DNA of 64,000 bases from Yersinia massiliensis CCUG 53443 (GTDB lineage Bacteria; Pseudomonadota; Gammaproteobacteria; Enterobacterales; Enterobacteriaceae): positions 1-64,000 of the forward strand of contig NZ_HE997653.1 in the NCBI RefSeq assembly GCF_000312485.1, in the 5' to 3' direction. A program made the translations under genes and the position numbers. The notes below the pieces were generated by a model, which worked only from the letters and a program-made list of their open reading frames with translations, was not told the DNA's origin and ran no database searches. Each line of letters starts with the position of its first letter. Positions within the stretch are counted from its first letter, which is position 1. Positions 18,621 to 26,826 of this stretch are shown here, piece by piece.

Positions 18621-18751
18621 AGTTGACCTCGGGGAGGTGAATAGGGAGAAATAACAAATAGGCGAATGGACAATCAAAGGCTGCCGCATAATTAACCTAA
18701 ACCGTGTTTTTTCGGGGAATGAATCCCCCTCGGACTGACAGCGACATGACG

Positions 18752-19288
18752 CTATTGTGGTCGCTGGGCAATCACCAAGACCTCATCTAAGCGGGCCATC
18801 AGCTGCTCTGACGTCATCACCCCCTGAAACAACGGATAGGTCTGCATGGTATGCACATTCACCAAAAACGCCGTGGGGGTCGCTACCGGTAATTCCTGAA
18901 AGAAGCTCACCACCACTTCTGGGGGCGCAGGTAGCGCATTCGGGTAGCTCTCATCCCCTTGACCATCGAGCGTGTAAGGGAAAACCTTCAGTTCGGTCGA
19001 TTCACTCACCCCGCGCAACACCGGATCAAACTGTTTGCAGTAACTGCAACTTTGCTGCATAAACAGCACAATATTGAAATCATTCAGGTTGACCGATGCA
19101 CCACTGGACAGGCGTATCATCTTGGCCGCTTTAGGCGCTTTGACCGGTGACGGAATGTTTTCGATTTGGGGGGCCGTTGAGGGCGTTTTATGCGCCTCCA
19201 ATTGGGCGATTTCGTCACGCACCGACGCATGAGCGAGGCTATCACCACACAGCAGCGTCACCAATAAGCACATCATCCTTGTTTTCAC
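18752..19288 (-). CDS. trbB: TrbB thioredoxin-like disulfide isomerase
   Basis: A periplasmic protein of 178 aa with signal peptide and a thioredoxin fold. It carries the redox motif CSYC in a QQSCSYCKQFDPVL context. In F, TrbB is a disulfide isomerase acting on the Cys-rich TraN, TraU and TraH. The start is a GTG at 19288, chosen because GGGAGG lies 7-8 nt upstream and because it overlaps the stop of the previous gene in the form GTGA. The long open frame upstream of this GTG overlaps the previous gene and is not coding. Confidence 0.9.
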   Translation of the reverse strand: MKTRMMCLLVTLLCGDSLAHASVRDEIAQLEAHKTPSTAPQIENIPSPVKAPKAAKMIRLSSGASVNLNDFNIVLFMQQSCSYCKQFDPVLRGVSESTELKVFPYTLDGQGDESYPNALPAPPEVVVSFFQELPVATPTAFLVNVHTMQTYPLFQGVMTSEQLMARLDEVLVIAQRPQ

Positions 19289-19536
19289 GGTTTTTCCTCC
19301 CGATGGGCATTGACGGTCATAAAGGTTTTCCAGGCATTCATGCCCGAATAAAGCCAGCCGGCTATCACCAGTCCCGCCCCAATCACAAACAGGAACAAGG
19401 CCCCGCCCACCGATATCAGGTGCAAAGTTTCCTGTCCGGACAGCGAAAGCGTCAGTAACCGCGAGCTGATGGCCAGTTTGGCCAGAAAGTGAAACGCCAC
19501 GGCGGCACACATCAAGGCACACCCAAAAAAGAGCAT
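19285..19536 (-). CDS. TraQ-like small membrane protein
   Basis: An 83-aa protein with two hydrophobic helices (about 4-25 and 42-62) and a basic tail, directly after traF and before trbB, where F has trbA and traQ. The pattern FHFLAKLAISS, then a second helix, then NAWKTFMTV resembles TraQ (FHIVARLVYS ... DAWIARV), the chaperone that inserts pilin. This is a similarity by eye. A better ribosome-binding site lies upstream at 19563-19565, but its ATG is out of frame because of a run of five A (19558-19562). One more A would give an N-terminus MKKRKLLENV fused in frame. Confidence 0.5.
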   Translation of the reverse strand: MLFFGCALMCAAVAFHFLAKLAISSRLLTLSLSGQETLHLISVGGALFLFVIGAGLVIAGWLYSGMNAWKTFMTVNAHREEKP

Positions 19537-19575
19537 GACATTTTCGAGCAGTTTTCGTTTTTCATCGTTATTCCT

Positions 19576-20364
19576 TTAAGAGACGGGCGCGAAATCCGTC
19601 GCCACATTGAGAAATTGTTTAGAGAGGTCGTCCTGGGTCATGAAGCCATAAGCCAGCGGTTTAAATTCTTGCGTCGTGGGATTGACCAGAAACAGCGCCG
19701 GAAAATGGGTCACGCCCATATTCTTGGCCTGACCGCTATCAATACGGCTGGCTGGGAATGCGGCGCTACGCGCACCATCCACACTGATAGGGATAATGGC
19801 GACACCTTGCGCGTGAGCAAAATCGCGTACCACCGTGGCCAGCAAGTTATCCAGAGGCTCATTGCCTCGGTAGAAGAAGAACACCCCGTATTGCTGCGTC
19901 AGTGAACGAATAGCCTCCACCTGCTTGGCCTTATCCGCTGCCAGTTGGGCGGGGACGGTACTGTTGTAATGACTGTATTGCAGGTTGTAATCCAGCTCAG
20001 GATAGGACAGCAGCGCCTTTTTACCCCCTTGTCGGAATGCGCTGGCTTGGTTAGTCCAGAACTGTTGCAAACGTAGGAACTTACCCACGTTCTCCGCTGA
20101 GGGATGCAAAATGGCGGTATTAAGCTGCGTTTCAGTCAGTTTTTGCAGTAACCGCATTTGCACATTGGGGGGTAACTGAGAAAGGGGCACATCGGGGGCT
20201 TTTTCTTCCTCCTCGTCCTCTTCAGGCTGTGGTTCGTTGTACCAGTGCCAGCCTATTATCGGTTCGTCCGTATAGGTTTTGGTGGCGGTTTCAGGTTTCG
20301 TTGCCGCCAGTGCCAGTGGGCTTATCAGGCAACATAACGCCAGCGTTAACAGGGAATATCTCAT
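19576..20364 (-). CDS. traF: TraF pilus assembly protein
   Basis: A periplasmic protein of 262 aa with signal peptide (about 1-20), needed for F pilus assembly. The C-terminal half has a thioredoxin-like fold (YGVFFFYRG ... THFPALFLVNP) without a CXXC motif, as in F TraF. An acidic stretch at about residues 48-56 is notable. The start overlaps the stop of traN by one base (TAATG form), so the two are coupled. Confidence 0.94.
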   Translation of the reverse strand: MRYSLLTLALCCLISPLALAATKPETATKTYTDEPIIGWHWYNEPQPEEDEEEEKAPDVPLSQLPPNVQMRLLQKLTETQLNTAILHPSAENVGKFLRLQQFWTNQASAFRQGGKKALLSYPELDYNLQYSHYNSTVPAQLAADKAKQVEAIRSLTQQYGVFFFYRGNEPLDNLLATVVRDFAHAQGVAIIPISVDGARSAAFPASRIDSGQAKNMGVTHFPALFLVNPTTQEFKPLAYGFMTQDDLSKQFLNVATDFAPVS

Positions 20365-22211
20365 TATTGGCCCCCCGTGGATTGCTGTTGCATGCTCGCT
20401 GCAACCTGCTCTTTGACGCGCGAAATAATGTCGGCATCCACCGGTATCGTGGTGCCGTCCGTCAAATCACTGTAGAAGTTGCTGAAATCCACCTTATCAA
20501 ACAGGATACGTTGCAGCTCATCGACGGTTATTCCCCGACAGTTCGGTGACTCTGCACTGCCAAAATTAATGCCAAGTTGCCAGCCACGCCCTTGCTCCTG
20601 AATAATTTGAGCGAGTTTAGAATCAAACTGGCAGTAGCTTTTTTTCTTCTGTAGACACACACCCAGCACTTTTCTGGAACAATAGTCACCGATATACACT
20701 GTCAGCAGCCGCTCTTTGGCCTCGCCCAGCGCTTTTTCTTCACTGTCACAGTGCGCCAAACCGACACTGGCTCCCCAGCCGCTGTCTTTACAGCAGTTAC
20801 TAAAGCCGGCCGCTGCCTGACGACAGGATTTAGGGGCACCGGTAAACGCCGTCACATTGACGCCGTTCAGGGCTGCCACATCTTCCCCAGCCGCCGCCAA
20901 TGCCGCGAGTCCAGAGACAGCCTGACCAAAACTGCTCGATTTATCGTTGTTCAATAAATCACAAGCACCGTCATTGCAGACCAGTTCACCGGCGCACAAC
21001 TGCGCCTCACCGCTGATTTTGGTTTCACAGGAGAAATACACCTGCTCCTGCGTGCAGATATTACCAATAGAGGTGAGGCATTTTTGCGAGGACAATGTGC
21101 AGGCACGGTCTGCCATGTATTTACCGCAGGTGCCGTTATCGGCCACTTGGGAAAAGTAGGTGTCTTTGTACTTCCAACAGTCACTGTAAACCGGGTATTG
21201 CTTGCCCTCTACTGTGATAGTTCTGTTGCCACCGGCTTCAACACATTGGCTGGTGATCAGCACCTCTTCTGCCTTGTTAAAAGGACAACTTTCTGTCCAG
21301 ACCACTTTAGGCTTGTATTCACGACTGCCGGTGCGCACTCTCAACACAATCGTAAAGCGGCCTTGTTTGTTGTTGTAGAAATTCGTCGTGCCGCTGGGCA
21401 TTGCTGACAAAATCAGGTTGATGGGGATCTGTTGTCCGGTGGTCAGTGTGCTCACGCCGGGGGAAAACGATTTTGTGCCGTCACTCACATTCACTTCTAC
21501 CCCCAAGATCTGCATCATCATATAGGTCGAGCCATGGCCACTGTTGGTCATGGTGGCACTCAAAATAGGACCATGAACGTTGGCCGTGACAATATAGGTG
21601 GTGCGTGCGCCATCTTCACGGTTATTGCCACTGCCATAGGCATAAAAGCTCAGTTGTGTGGAATCAATGATGACATCGACATCCTTCGTACTGTCGACCC
21701 AATCACCGTCAATCACTGCGGTTCGGGTACAAGCGACTTCGATGGCCGGTGAACGGTCACACCGGTAAGTATTGATTTCAGTCTTGTTGACGTTCACCGA
21801 CTCACAGAATTCGTCCGTGCCCTTGGTGATGATGTCGGCCTTATCCTGAATTTGAAAACCGTTATCGATAAAGGGCGCATCGAGGGAAATTTGGTCATCA
21901 GGTCGGTTTAATAAAGACTCTTGCGCCACCTTTCCCACTTCGGAGGTGTTGAGCGCTTTGTTACCGGCATTGAGAATATCGGCATTCGACATCGAGGTTT
22001 CCCCACCGTAATAACCGGTTTCTGGCGGCGTAGCGGTAAATCCGGGGAAGGTATCAGGGGCGTTAAAGGCATTTAATGCCTCAGTGCCCTGTCCCTGAAT
22101 GGAGTGACCAAAATCAGCGCCCTCCTTGTATTTGTCATTGGCACCACTGGTTGTCATCATCACCAGACTGATAAGCAGGGGTAAAAAGAGGAACTTACTG
22201 TGTGGCGTCAT
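20364..22211 (-). CDS. traN: TraN outer-membrane mating pair stabilisation protein
   Basis: A large Cys-rich outer-membrane protein of 615 aa with signal peptide. F TraN contacts recipient surface structures and stabilises mating pairs. The N-terminal part after the signal carries YKEGADFG and the C-terminal part has many conserved Cys (SCRQAAAGFSNCCKDSGWG, CSRKVLGVC). The start at 22211 is supported by GGGGGAGG and by a good signal peptide. It overlaps trbC by 17 bases. The central receptor-specificity region diverges from F and would define the recipient range. Confidence 0.94.
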   Translation of the reverse strand: MTPHSKFLFLPLLISLVMMTTSGANDKYKEGADFGHSIQGQGTEALNAFNAPDTFPGFTATPPETGYYGGETSMSNADILNAGNKALNTSEVGKVAQESLLNRPDDQISLDAPFIDNGFQIQDKADIITKGTDEFCESVNVNKTEINTYRCDRSPAIEVACTRTAVIDGDWVDSTKDVDVIIDSTQLSFYAYGSGNNREDGARTTYIVTANVHGPILSATMTNSGHGSTYMMMQILGVEVNVSDGTKSFSPGVSTLTTGQQIPINLILSAMPSGTTNFYNNKQGRFTIVLRVRTGSREYKPKVVWTESCPFNKAEEVLITSQCVEAGGNRTITVEGKQYPVYSDCWKYKDTYFSQVADNGTCGKYMADRACTLSSQKCLTSIGNICTQEQVYFSCETKISGEAQLCAGELVCNDGACDLLNNDKSSSFGQAVSGLAALAAAGEDVAALNGVNVTAFTGAPKSCRQAAAGFSNCCKDSGWGASVGLAHCDSEEKALGEAKERLLTVYIGDYCSRKVLGVCLQKKKSYCQFDSKLAQIIQEQGRGWQLGINFGSAESPNCRGITVDELQRILFDKVDFSNFYSDLTDGTTIPVDADIISRVKEQVAASMQQQSTGGQ

Positions 22212-22818
22212 GCGATGCCTCCCCCAGTAATTCCCGTGCAACCTGTGGACACTCCCCCTCGCGAACAATTTGCGCCAGCGCGCTTTTGATCCGGATAGTG
22301 CCGCTGATAACATCGGATTTATCCCCGCAAATCACCACCAGAGCCGGGACATGGGTAATGTTGTAGGTGCGAAACTGGACGGGATCGATTTGGACGCCGC
22401 CGCGATTATCCTCTTTGACCAGGTTAAACACCGCGCGAGCCGTTTTGGCAAAGTCATCATCAATCAAGCCATTTAAAACCGACGGAATACCCACATCGGC
22501 GGCTTCCTGCAAAATCAGCTTGAGTCCGGCTTCGGGAATAGAAAACGACACAAAGTAGAGCGCTTTAGGCTGGGGTTTCTCCGGGCCAGAGAGCGTCTGT
22601 TGCTGCTGTTTTTTCAGTGAATTGAGCCACTGCTCATCAAACGCCCCCTGCCGAGGGGCGGTAAAGGGCAGTGAGGCCGGGGCTTTTTGTTTTTGCAGCG
22701 CATCATTTTTATCGCGCATCGATTCAATGAAAGCCTGGTTCTCTTCTTGTGTTTGTGCCAGTACCGGCATCGCGCCAATGACAACGCTAAGTAGCGAGGC
22801 GCAGAGAAGTGATTTCAA
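22195..22818 (-). CDS. trbC: TrbC pilus assembly protein (F type)
   Basis: A periplasmic protein of 207 aa with signal peptide ending near LAQ. It carries the F-type TrbC domain from about residue 85 (YFVSFSIPEAGLKLIL, then VPALVVICGD). In F it acts with TraW in pilus assembly, and the two are fused in some plasmids. It lies between traU and traN, the standard order. A short 13-base gap separates it from the traU stop. Confidence 0.93.
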   Translation of the reverse strand: MKSLLCASLLSVVIGAMPVLAQTQEENQAFIESMRDKNDALQKQKAPASLPFTAPRQGAFDEQWLNSLKKQQQQTLSGPEKPQPKALYFVSFSIPEAGLKLILQEAADVGIPSVLNGLIDDDFAKTARAVFNLVKEDNRGGVQIDPVQFRTYNITHVPALVVICGDKSDVISGTIRIKSALAQIVREGECPQVARELLGEASHDATQ

Positions 22819-22831
22819 GGGCGTGTTCCTT

Positions 22832-23809
22832 TTATAAAAAGACGCAATTACGTTTACGCCAGATGAGATAACCGAAGTTTTTGCGACTGGCGGGCGTGGT
22901 ATGACCGGCTTCCCAGCTCATGACCGTGCGGCCAAAGGGGTGACACATCCGGGCATCGGCATGCATATTGACCATCTGATAGCGGTAGCGATCTTTGGGG
23001 ATGATGGGCGACGGGTACTCAAAACACACGGCGTTATTTTGGCCGACGCTGTTCATGATCAACCCCTGCCGGTGCAGCTTGAAGGCCATGCGCTCAGAGA
23101 GCAGGATGGACGTTTGTTGCTGGCTAAATTCGTCGGAAGCAAAGCCGGTAAAGGGATACATACTGCCGTGCGCACCGGCACACCAGAACAACGCATTGAT
23201 GGGTTTCCAGCTCGCCGCCACGGCATCAGCGGCGCAGGCTGCCTGTGCAATCGGATTGCCAAACAGCAGTGCTTCCGGATTGATGATAAGAGAGAGCGTG
23301 TCGTCGTCCCACATGGGGTCCAGCTCTGAGAGATAGCCGATATCCATATCACCCGTTTGCAAACAGCCCACCGAAGTAATGATGTTCAGCCAGTAGGTGA
23401 GCGGGTATTTGTACCAGTGAACGTGATACATCGCCCCCGCTGCCGTCTTGTCACTTTGCCCGGCCATGCCGGTGCCGACTTTGCCGACATTGAGATTAAA
23501 CCCGCCCAAATTCACCATGCAGTAAGGGGAAAGGGTCACATCCGTCAGTGCAAAGGGTTCCCAGTAACCGATAGCCAGCCCCACGCGGTACAGTATGCCC
23601 ATCGGGCATATCTGGATGGGATTGGAGGGGTTTTCAGTATCCGCCGCCGGTCCCGAGGCAATCTGGATATTGCCGATACTCAGGGGGAAAATGCACTCCC
23701 AGCAGATATCGGTGATCGGGTTAACAAAGCGCCCCTCGCACATGACATCGGCGTTGGCCAGTCCGGGAAAGAGGAACAAACAGGCCATCAGCCATCGACG
23801 CCAGGCCAT
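22832..23809 (-). CDS. traU: TraU pilus assembly and DNA transfer protein
   Basis: A periplasmic Cys-rich protein of 325 aa with signal peptide (about 1-20). The family signature is plain: CEGRFVNPITDICWECIFP at the mature N-terminus and many later Cys residues. In F, TraU is needed for transfer and partly for piliation, and forms a complex with TraW and TrbC. The ATG overlaps the traW stop by one base. Confidence 0.95.
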   Translation of the reverse strand: MAWRRWLMACLFLFPGLANADVMCEGRFVNPITDICWECIFPLSIGNIQIASGPAADTENPSNPIQICPMGILYRVGLAIGYWEPFALTDVTLSPYCMVNLGGFNLNVGKVGTGMAGQSDKTAAGAMYHVHWYKYPLTYWLNIITSVGCLQTGDMDIGYLSELDPMWDDDTLSLIINPEALLFGNPIAQAACAADAVAASWKPINALFWCAGAHGSMYPFTGFASDEFSQQQTSILLSERMAFKLHRQGLIMNSVGQNNAVCFEYPSPIIPKDRYRYQMVNMHADARMCHPFGRTVMSWEAGHTTPASRKNFGYLIWRKRNCVFL

Positions 23810-24432
23810 TAGCGGTTCTCCTGCATCGGGGCGCTGATAATTTTCAGCCGTTTGTTATCCTGCGTTAAGGTCGCAGGGACATGGGTCAGACCAAAGCGGC
23901 GGGTCAGTTCACCGCCCTGATCAAAATAGATGCGAGTATTGAGTATTTCGGTGGCTGTTTTGATGTTGCCATTGACCAAAATGATCTTGTAGCTCACCGT
24001 GGATGGCTTTTGCGCTTTCATCCACGTTATCTGGCGCGGGTCGTCAGCATCGATAAAATACAACGTACTGTTGAGTGGAACGGTATCAAGTGGGTTGATT
24101 TTGTCCCCTTGACGCGCAAAAACGGTGCCTTTGGGGTCACTGAGCGTTTGACCGACGGTAAAGGTCGGGTCATACCACAGCGTATGGGATTGTGTGTCTG
24201 TGCTGAGTCCCTGCACCGCAGGTGGTCGCAGGGTGTTCTCGATGACGTTATCTTTGAAACGCTGTTGGAGTTCAGCCATTTCACCGCTTTTCTCCAGCGC
24301 CCCCAAACGTTGTTGTATCAGGTTTAAAAAACTCTGCTCCTGCACCGGATAAATATCGCCCCATTTACCTAAATCACGGGCGCTGGTGAGTAGCGGACAA
24401 CACAGAAGTGTGATGGCAATAAATAGACGCAT
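23809..24432 (-). CDS. traW: TraW pilus assembly protein
   Basis: A periplasmic protein of 207 aa needed for F pilus assembly. The start at 24432 is chosen because it gives the signal peptide MRLFIAITLLCCPLLTSA, followed by the family start RDLGKWGDIYPV. The C-terminal part has FDQGGELTRRFGLTHVPAT, typical of TraW. The upstream extension of 24 codons has no supporting features. Its ribosome-binding site is weak. It is followed by traU with a one-base overlap. Confidence 0.93.
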   Translation of the reverse strand: MRLFIAITLLCCPLLTSARDLGKWGDIYPVQEQSFLNLIQQRLGALEKSGEMAELQQRFKDNVIENTLRPPAVQGLSTDTQSHTLWYDPTFTVGQTLSDPKGTVFARQGDKINPLDTVPLNSTLYFIDADDPRQITWMKAQKPSTVSYKIILVNGNIKTATEILNTRIYFDQGGELTRRFGLTHVPATLTQDNKRLKIISAPMQENR

Positions 24433-24555
24433 GATAATTGACTCGTAATAAAGAGGGCGTTGCCATTTCAATAAAACAAATGACTTGATGACCAGAGATG
24501 TCATCAGAAAAATAAAAGATATTTTCGTCGCAAGGGTAACTCAGAGCAGTGAAGG

Positions 24556-24780
24556 CTATTTCTTACCTAACAAATGAACAATGAATAACGCCAATAAGTA
24601 CAGCCCCATAGGGGTAATAGAAACCAGGGCAACAAAACACAACATCCGCCAATACATGCTTTCGATATCGGGAGGTGCGTCATATATTAGCGGCATTAAC
24701 GATGATAGTCCTAATAGAAGTAATAACGCTAACAAGTAGAACATTGCGACTGTCGTTCGCTTAAGTTGAGTATTTTTCAT
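24556..24780 (-). CDS. small two-helix membrane protein in tra operon
   Basis: A 74-aa protein made almost wholly of two hydrophobic helices (about 12-33 and 45-70) joined by a polar loop with several acidic residues. No family is recognised. It is one of five small genes between trbI and traW that F lacks or replaces. Confidence 0.5.
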   Translation of the reverse strand: MKNTQLKRTTVAMFYLLALLLLLGLSSLMPLIYDAPPDIESMYWRMLCFVALVSITPMGLYLLALFIVHLLGKK

Positions 24781-24875
24781 TATTGATTAACCCCAACGCA
24801 AATAAAAACCATCTCAAAATATTAGACATAATTCCATCGAGAGATTAAGTGCAAAGAGAGCAAGCCAGGAAAACA

Positions 24876-25211
24876 TTAATTCAAAACAATACAGGCTAAA
24901 CTGTCATCATAATGAAATAAGTGACTGCTTTTCGTCTTATCCTGAAAATACCGAATGGTGTGTCCCGGCACGCTAATAACATGATGCATAAATATCCGAA
25001 CTTGCTCCTGTGAGAAGTCATAAAACAGTAACAAATCAACCACATCAATATCAGGTTTATCGACAGGGTAATAAAATTGGATGCCGTCTTTTCTGCCGCG
25101 CACGGACAACTCTACGAAGGTTTCTCGCCAGTGTTCATTACGGAGCAGCTTATCAGCAACAATATTCTGACGCGTCATACGCATACCCAGGTCCGTTAAT
25201 TCAGTTAACAT
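24876..25211 (-). CDS. hypothetical cytoplasmic protein in tra operon
   Basis: A 111-aa protein without signal or membrane segments, of mixed charge and aromatic-rich in the C-terminal half (HHVISVPGHTIRYFQD). No family recognised. It is separated from its neighbours by 95 and 83 bp, a looser spacing than the core tra genes, so it may have been inserted. Confidence 0.5.
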   Translation of the reverse strand: MLTELTDLGMRMTRQNIVADKLLRNEHWRETFVELSVRGRKDGIQFYYPVDKPDIDVVDLLLFYDFSQEQVRIFMHHVISVPGHTIRYFQDKTKSSHLFHYDDSLACIVLN

Positions 25212-25294
25212 CGTTAATACCTCTTAGTGTGGGTTACTTGAAAAAAATACTGAAATAATGAAAATACAGGTCATCCCCTGACACCAATATCAGG

Positions 25295-25525
25295 TTAATA
25301 CCTGATTTTACCGCCGAGAACAGTACGCTGTGTCAACTCCCACCGTTCCTGACACGTCACACAGGTTGTCACGCCGCCTAACGCTTGCCGTGCTGGCGGG
25401 ATAGATGCATTGCAGTATTGGCAAGCGCTGAGGCTGGGTACTTTCAGTGGCGCGCGAATGTTTGTCAGTGCATGATGAAGTTGGATATCGGTGTACTCTT
25501 GTGCAACGTCAGCCATATCGGGCAT
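25295..25525 (-). CDS. traR: TraR/DksA-type zinc-finger transcription regulator
   Basis: A 76-aa protein with a C4 zinc-finger: CQYC then, after 17 residues, CVTC. The N-terminal acidic helix (MPDMADVAQEYTDIQL) would enter the RNA polymerase secondary channel. F TraR (73 aa) acts like DksA plus ppGpp without needing ppGpp. The start at 25525 is supported by AAGGAGG. In F traR lies between traV and traC. Here it lies after trbI. Confidence 0.88.
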   Translation of the reverse strand: MPDMADVAQEYTDIQLHHALTNIRAPLKVPSLSACQYCNASIPPARQALGGVTTCVTCQERWELTQRTVLGGKIRY

Positions 25526-25572
25526 TAAAACCTCCTTGTAGATCAAAAAAATAAGAGAGAGATATAAAAGGT

Positions 25573-25938
25573 TTATTTCGACCAGTAATACACGCCATCA
25601 TGATATTTACGGCATTCTATCGTCATACTCTGATGAATAGCCCCCAATGAATAAGCCCTACCATCAAATAAACAGTATTCACTATGACGAAGCGTTGCAT
25701 CACGAATAATGTCAACGCTGATTGATATTTTCTCAATGAGTGCAAACAGACGTTCTTGTTGAGTACTTCCTCGTTCATTGCCTTTTAAATGCTCCCCAAC
25801 TTGTTTTAAAAATTGTCGAGGCTCTATTTTGACGGTTTCATTCATCGGCGGGGACGCTAGAAAGTCATGAGGTTGTGGAATGTTAGCCGCCGCGCAATGA
25901 GAAATAAAAACAGCAAGGCCTAATATAATGGATTTCAT
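25573..25938 (-). CDS. exported hypothetical protein in tra operon
   Basis: A 121-aa protein with signal peptide MKSIILGLAVFISHCAAA when started at 25938. The mature part has two Cys (SEYCLFDG and TIECRKYH) that may form a disulfide, and a YSLGAIHQSM stretch. A weak resemblance to small DUF1496-type periplasmic proteins was noticed but is not firm. It lies between the traR gene and a two-helix membrane protein. Confidence 0.5.
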   Translation of the reverse strand: MKSIILGLAVFISHCAAANIPQPHDFLASPPMNETVKIEPRQFLKQVGEHLKGNERGSTQQERLFALIEKISISVDIIRDATLRHSEYCLFDGRAYSLGAIHQSMTIECRKYHDGVYYWSK

Positions 25939-25977
25939 CGGATATCCTGAATGGTTTAATTTCAAATAATAAAGGAA

Positions 25978-26385
25978 TTAAATAATGATGTTCGAAATCT
26001 GATAACGCTCCCAACGCACCCAATCGAGAATAGTATCAGCATAATAGCTATGGGGATTGTCGAGGGTTTCTTGCAACCGCTGATAAGCCGCTTTGTCTAC
26101 GGGGTCATATCGTTGCAACTTTTCCCGAATATCATCCAGCCAGCTTTTGCTTTTCCAACCATATTTGAGCACCAGAATAAAAACCAGCACGGGCACTGCA
26201 TAGACATAGAGCGGGGCGGAGGAATACAACACATAGACAGCATGTATCATGATGCTACTCCAGAAGAGGTATACCGTGGCCTGAGTCATTCTCGGTGGGG
26301 TCGCACCTTCTCTGCTCATGTGAATGGTGGCTACGATATCATTCAGTTGTCTGACTTTTTGCTTTTTCATTCGCGCCGTCAGCAT
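25978..26385 (-). CDS. membrane protein of unknown function next to trbI
   Basis: A 135-aa protein. A basic N-terminus (about 30 residues) is followed by two close hydrophobic helices (about 38-75) and a soluble, helical C-terminal region. The ATG overlaps the trbI stop by one base, so it is part of the same translation unit. No family recognised. Confidence 0.55.
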   Translation of the reverse strand: MLTARMKKQKVRQLNDIVATIHMSREGATPPRMTQATVYLFWSSIMIHAVYVLYSSAPLYVYAVPVLVFILVLKYGWKSKSWLDDIREKLQRYDPVDKAAYQRLQETLDNPHSYYADTILDWVRWERYQISNIII

Positions 26386-26795
26386 TACTGCCCTCCCGCC
26401 ATACGGGTCGCGATAACCGCCTGAATATCTTCAGTGACATCTTCCGCCCCACTGACCACCGCAGAACTGACCAGGACAATGGCACGGTGATTGCGTTGGT
26501 ACTCGTCCAGACTCCCCACCAAAGCCTCGTTAAAACGGCGCGTTAAGACGTGCGTGGTTTCTTCACTCAGGGCCTTGGCGGTCATTTGGGTCATGAAATT
26601 ATCAATGGTGCCTTTCATATCAAAAGTGACGGTTTTCGGTGTCAGCCACTGATTCACCAAGAGTGTGACGCCGGTATTCAGACACAGCATACAAAATGCC
26701 ACTATGGCGACCTGTCGAAGACAGCGATTACGCCGTTTACTGCGTTTAACTTTACGGTCAGGGAGTATTTCATCAGGGGTGGTTTCAGCATTCAT
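26385..26795 (-). CDS. trbI: TrbI pilus retraction-related protein (F type)
   Basis: An inner-membrane protein of 136 aa with one N-terminal helix (about 28-50) and a periplasmic domain. The motif VTFDMKGTIDNFMTQ and the following LTRRFNEAL stretch are typical of F-type TrbI, which influences pilus outgrowth and retraction. It lies 31 bp after traC, as in F. Confidence 0.88.
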   Translation of the reverse strand: MNAETTPDEILPDRKVKRSKRRNRCLRQVAIVAFCMLCLNTGVTLLVNQWLTPKTVTFDMKGTIDNFMTQMTAKALSEETTHVLTRRFNEALVGSLDEYQRNHRAIVLVSSAVVSGAEDVTEDIQAVIATRMAGGQ

Positions 26796-26826
26796 GGATA
26801 GGACCTCCTGTTAATCATGCGATGAG

